Below, one piece after another: positions 5,669-6,213 of a stretch of 6,213 nt of DNA. The stretch comes from Ilumatobacteraceae bacterium (GTDB lineage: Bacteria; Actinomycetota; Acidimicrobiia; Acidimicrobiales; Ilumatobacteraceae): contig JALOLG010000233.1 in the NCBI GenBank assembly GCA_025456105.1, forward strand, positions 1-6,213. Reading direction: 5' to 3'. Within the stretch, counting starts at the first letter, position 1, and every line of letters begins with the position of its first letter. Under the pieces are notes generated by a model that searched no databases, had not been told where the DNA came from, and saw only the letters and a program-made list of their open reading frames with translations. The position numbers and the translations under genes are program-made.

Positions 5669-6213
5669 GTGCACCTCTCCGACGCGCGCTGGCCCGAGCT
5701 GGGCCACCCGCTGCTCGTGGTCCCGGTGGGCTCGTGCGAGCAGCACGGCCCGCACCTCCCGCTCGGCACCGACAGCGTCGTGGCCACGGCACTGGCCGAG
5801 GGACTCGCCGCACGGCGCGCCGACACCGTCGTGGCACCCGCCCTGCACATCACCTCGAGCGGCGAGCACGCGGGCTTCCCCGGCACGCTCTCGATCGGGG
5901 CGGCGGCGACCGAGCTCGTGGTGGTCGAGCTGGTCAGGTCGGCCGACTGGGCGAGCGGCGTGGTGCTGGTGAACGGCCACGGTGGCAACGCCCGCCCGGT
6001 CACCGACGCGGTCCGACGGCTCACCGACGAGGGGCGCCGTGTCATCGCCTGGTGGCCGAAGGTCACCGACGGCGACCTGCACGCCGGCGCGACCGAGACC
6101 TCGCTGCTGCTCGCGCTGCGCCCCGACCTCGTGCGCACCGAAGCGGCTGCGGCCGGCCCGGTCCCGACGATCGACGAGCTCGTCCGCGACGGCGTCCGCG
6201 CCCACAGCCCGAG
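5669..6213 (+). CDS. mftE: Creatininase-family protein, probable mycofactocin protease MftE (partial, 3' end beyond window)
   Basis: In mycofactocin biosynthesis MftE cleaves the modified C-terminus of the MftA precursor peptide to release the AHDP core. The 181 visible residues carry creatininase-family metal-site motifs: EQHGPHLPLGTD (24-35, with E24, H26 and D35), GEHAGFPGTLSIG (65-77), VNGHGGN (101-107, H104) and HAGATETSLLLAL (138-150, H138 and E143). The last motif and the closing DGVRAHSP before the edge match what I remember of MftE rather than creatinine amidohydrolase; this is recall, not an alignment. GTG 5669 is chosen because TACGGT ends 7 nt upstream, there is no Shine-Dalgarno, and the N-terminus fits the family length. 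No other mft gene is in the window; the rest of a cluster could lie to the right. A general creatininase-family amidohydrolase is the alternative. Confidence 0.82.
   Translation, partial: MHLSDARWPELGHPLLVVPVGSCEQHGPHLPLGTDSVVATALAEGLAARRADTVVAPALHITSSGEHAGFPGTLSIGAAATELVVVELVRSADWASGVVLVNGHGGNARPVTDAVRRLTDEGRRVIAWWPKVTDGDLHAGATETSLLLALRPDLVRTEAAAAGPVPTIDELVRDGVRAHSP

Noticed and set aside
5056..6138. Minus-strand open frame of 360 codons across the Nudix-like and mftE-like genes
   Set aside because: Spans two genes with clear homology in other frames; composition of a shadow frame.

Overview
The window is very GC-rich throughout, with strong G/C bias at third codon positions. Its gene content is actinobacterial: a zinc-ribbon class III adenylate cyclase, an F420-dependent split-barrel enzyme, a DUF4916-type Nudix-fold protein, an actinobacterial-type Nei glycosylase and a creatininase-family protein that looks like MftE of mycofactocin biosynthesis. 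Short promoter-to-start distances without Shine-Dalgarno sequences fit the leaderless mRNAs common in that phylum. I would guess Acidimicrobiia or a related actinobacterial lineage; that is inference.

Layout. Positions 1-362 (minus) hold the N-terminus of an adenylate cyclase that runs off the left edge. A 74-bp divergent intergenic region follows, with two back-to-back -10-like elements and an inverted repeat between them. Positions 437-4077 (plus) are a tightly packed cluster: a MacB/LolD-type ABC ATPase, a large FtsX/MacB-type permease, and a small F420-dependent reductase resembling mycobacterial F420-biliverdin reductase (start overlaps the permease stop as ATGA). The permease is broken: near 2181-2206 the reading frame changes and about 18 or more residues at the end of its third membrane helix and the following loop are missing. 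The two halves meet at a TGATG stop/start overlap, so they may be a recent pseudogene, an assembly error, or a coupled two-polypeptide permease.

Positions 4081-4182 are a four-copy 26-bp tandem array of small hairpins filling the gap between the converging F420 gene and nei. The last copy forms the final codons and stop of nei. Positions 5043-4159 (minus) encode a complete Fpg/Nei-family DNA glycosylase. Positions 5636-5097 (minus) encode a DUF4916-type protein with a degenerate Nudix box. After a 32-bp divergent gap, 5669-6213 (plus) is the start of the mftE-like gene, which runs off the right edge.

The most useful leads are the split permease, the hairpin array derived from or captured by the nei 3' end, the recurring TANNNT-7-start arrangement, and the operator-like inverted repeat placed symmetrically between the divergent cyclase and ABC promoters. 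I see no phage genes, transposase, CRISPR array or RNA gene.
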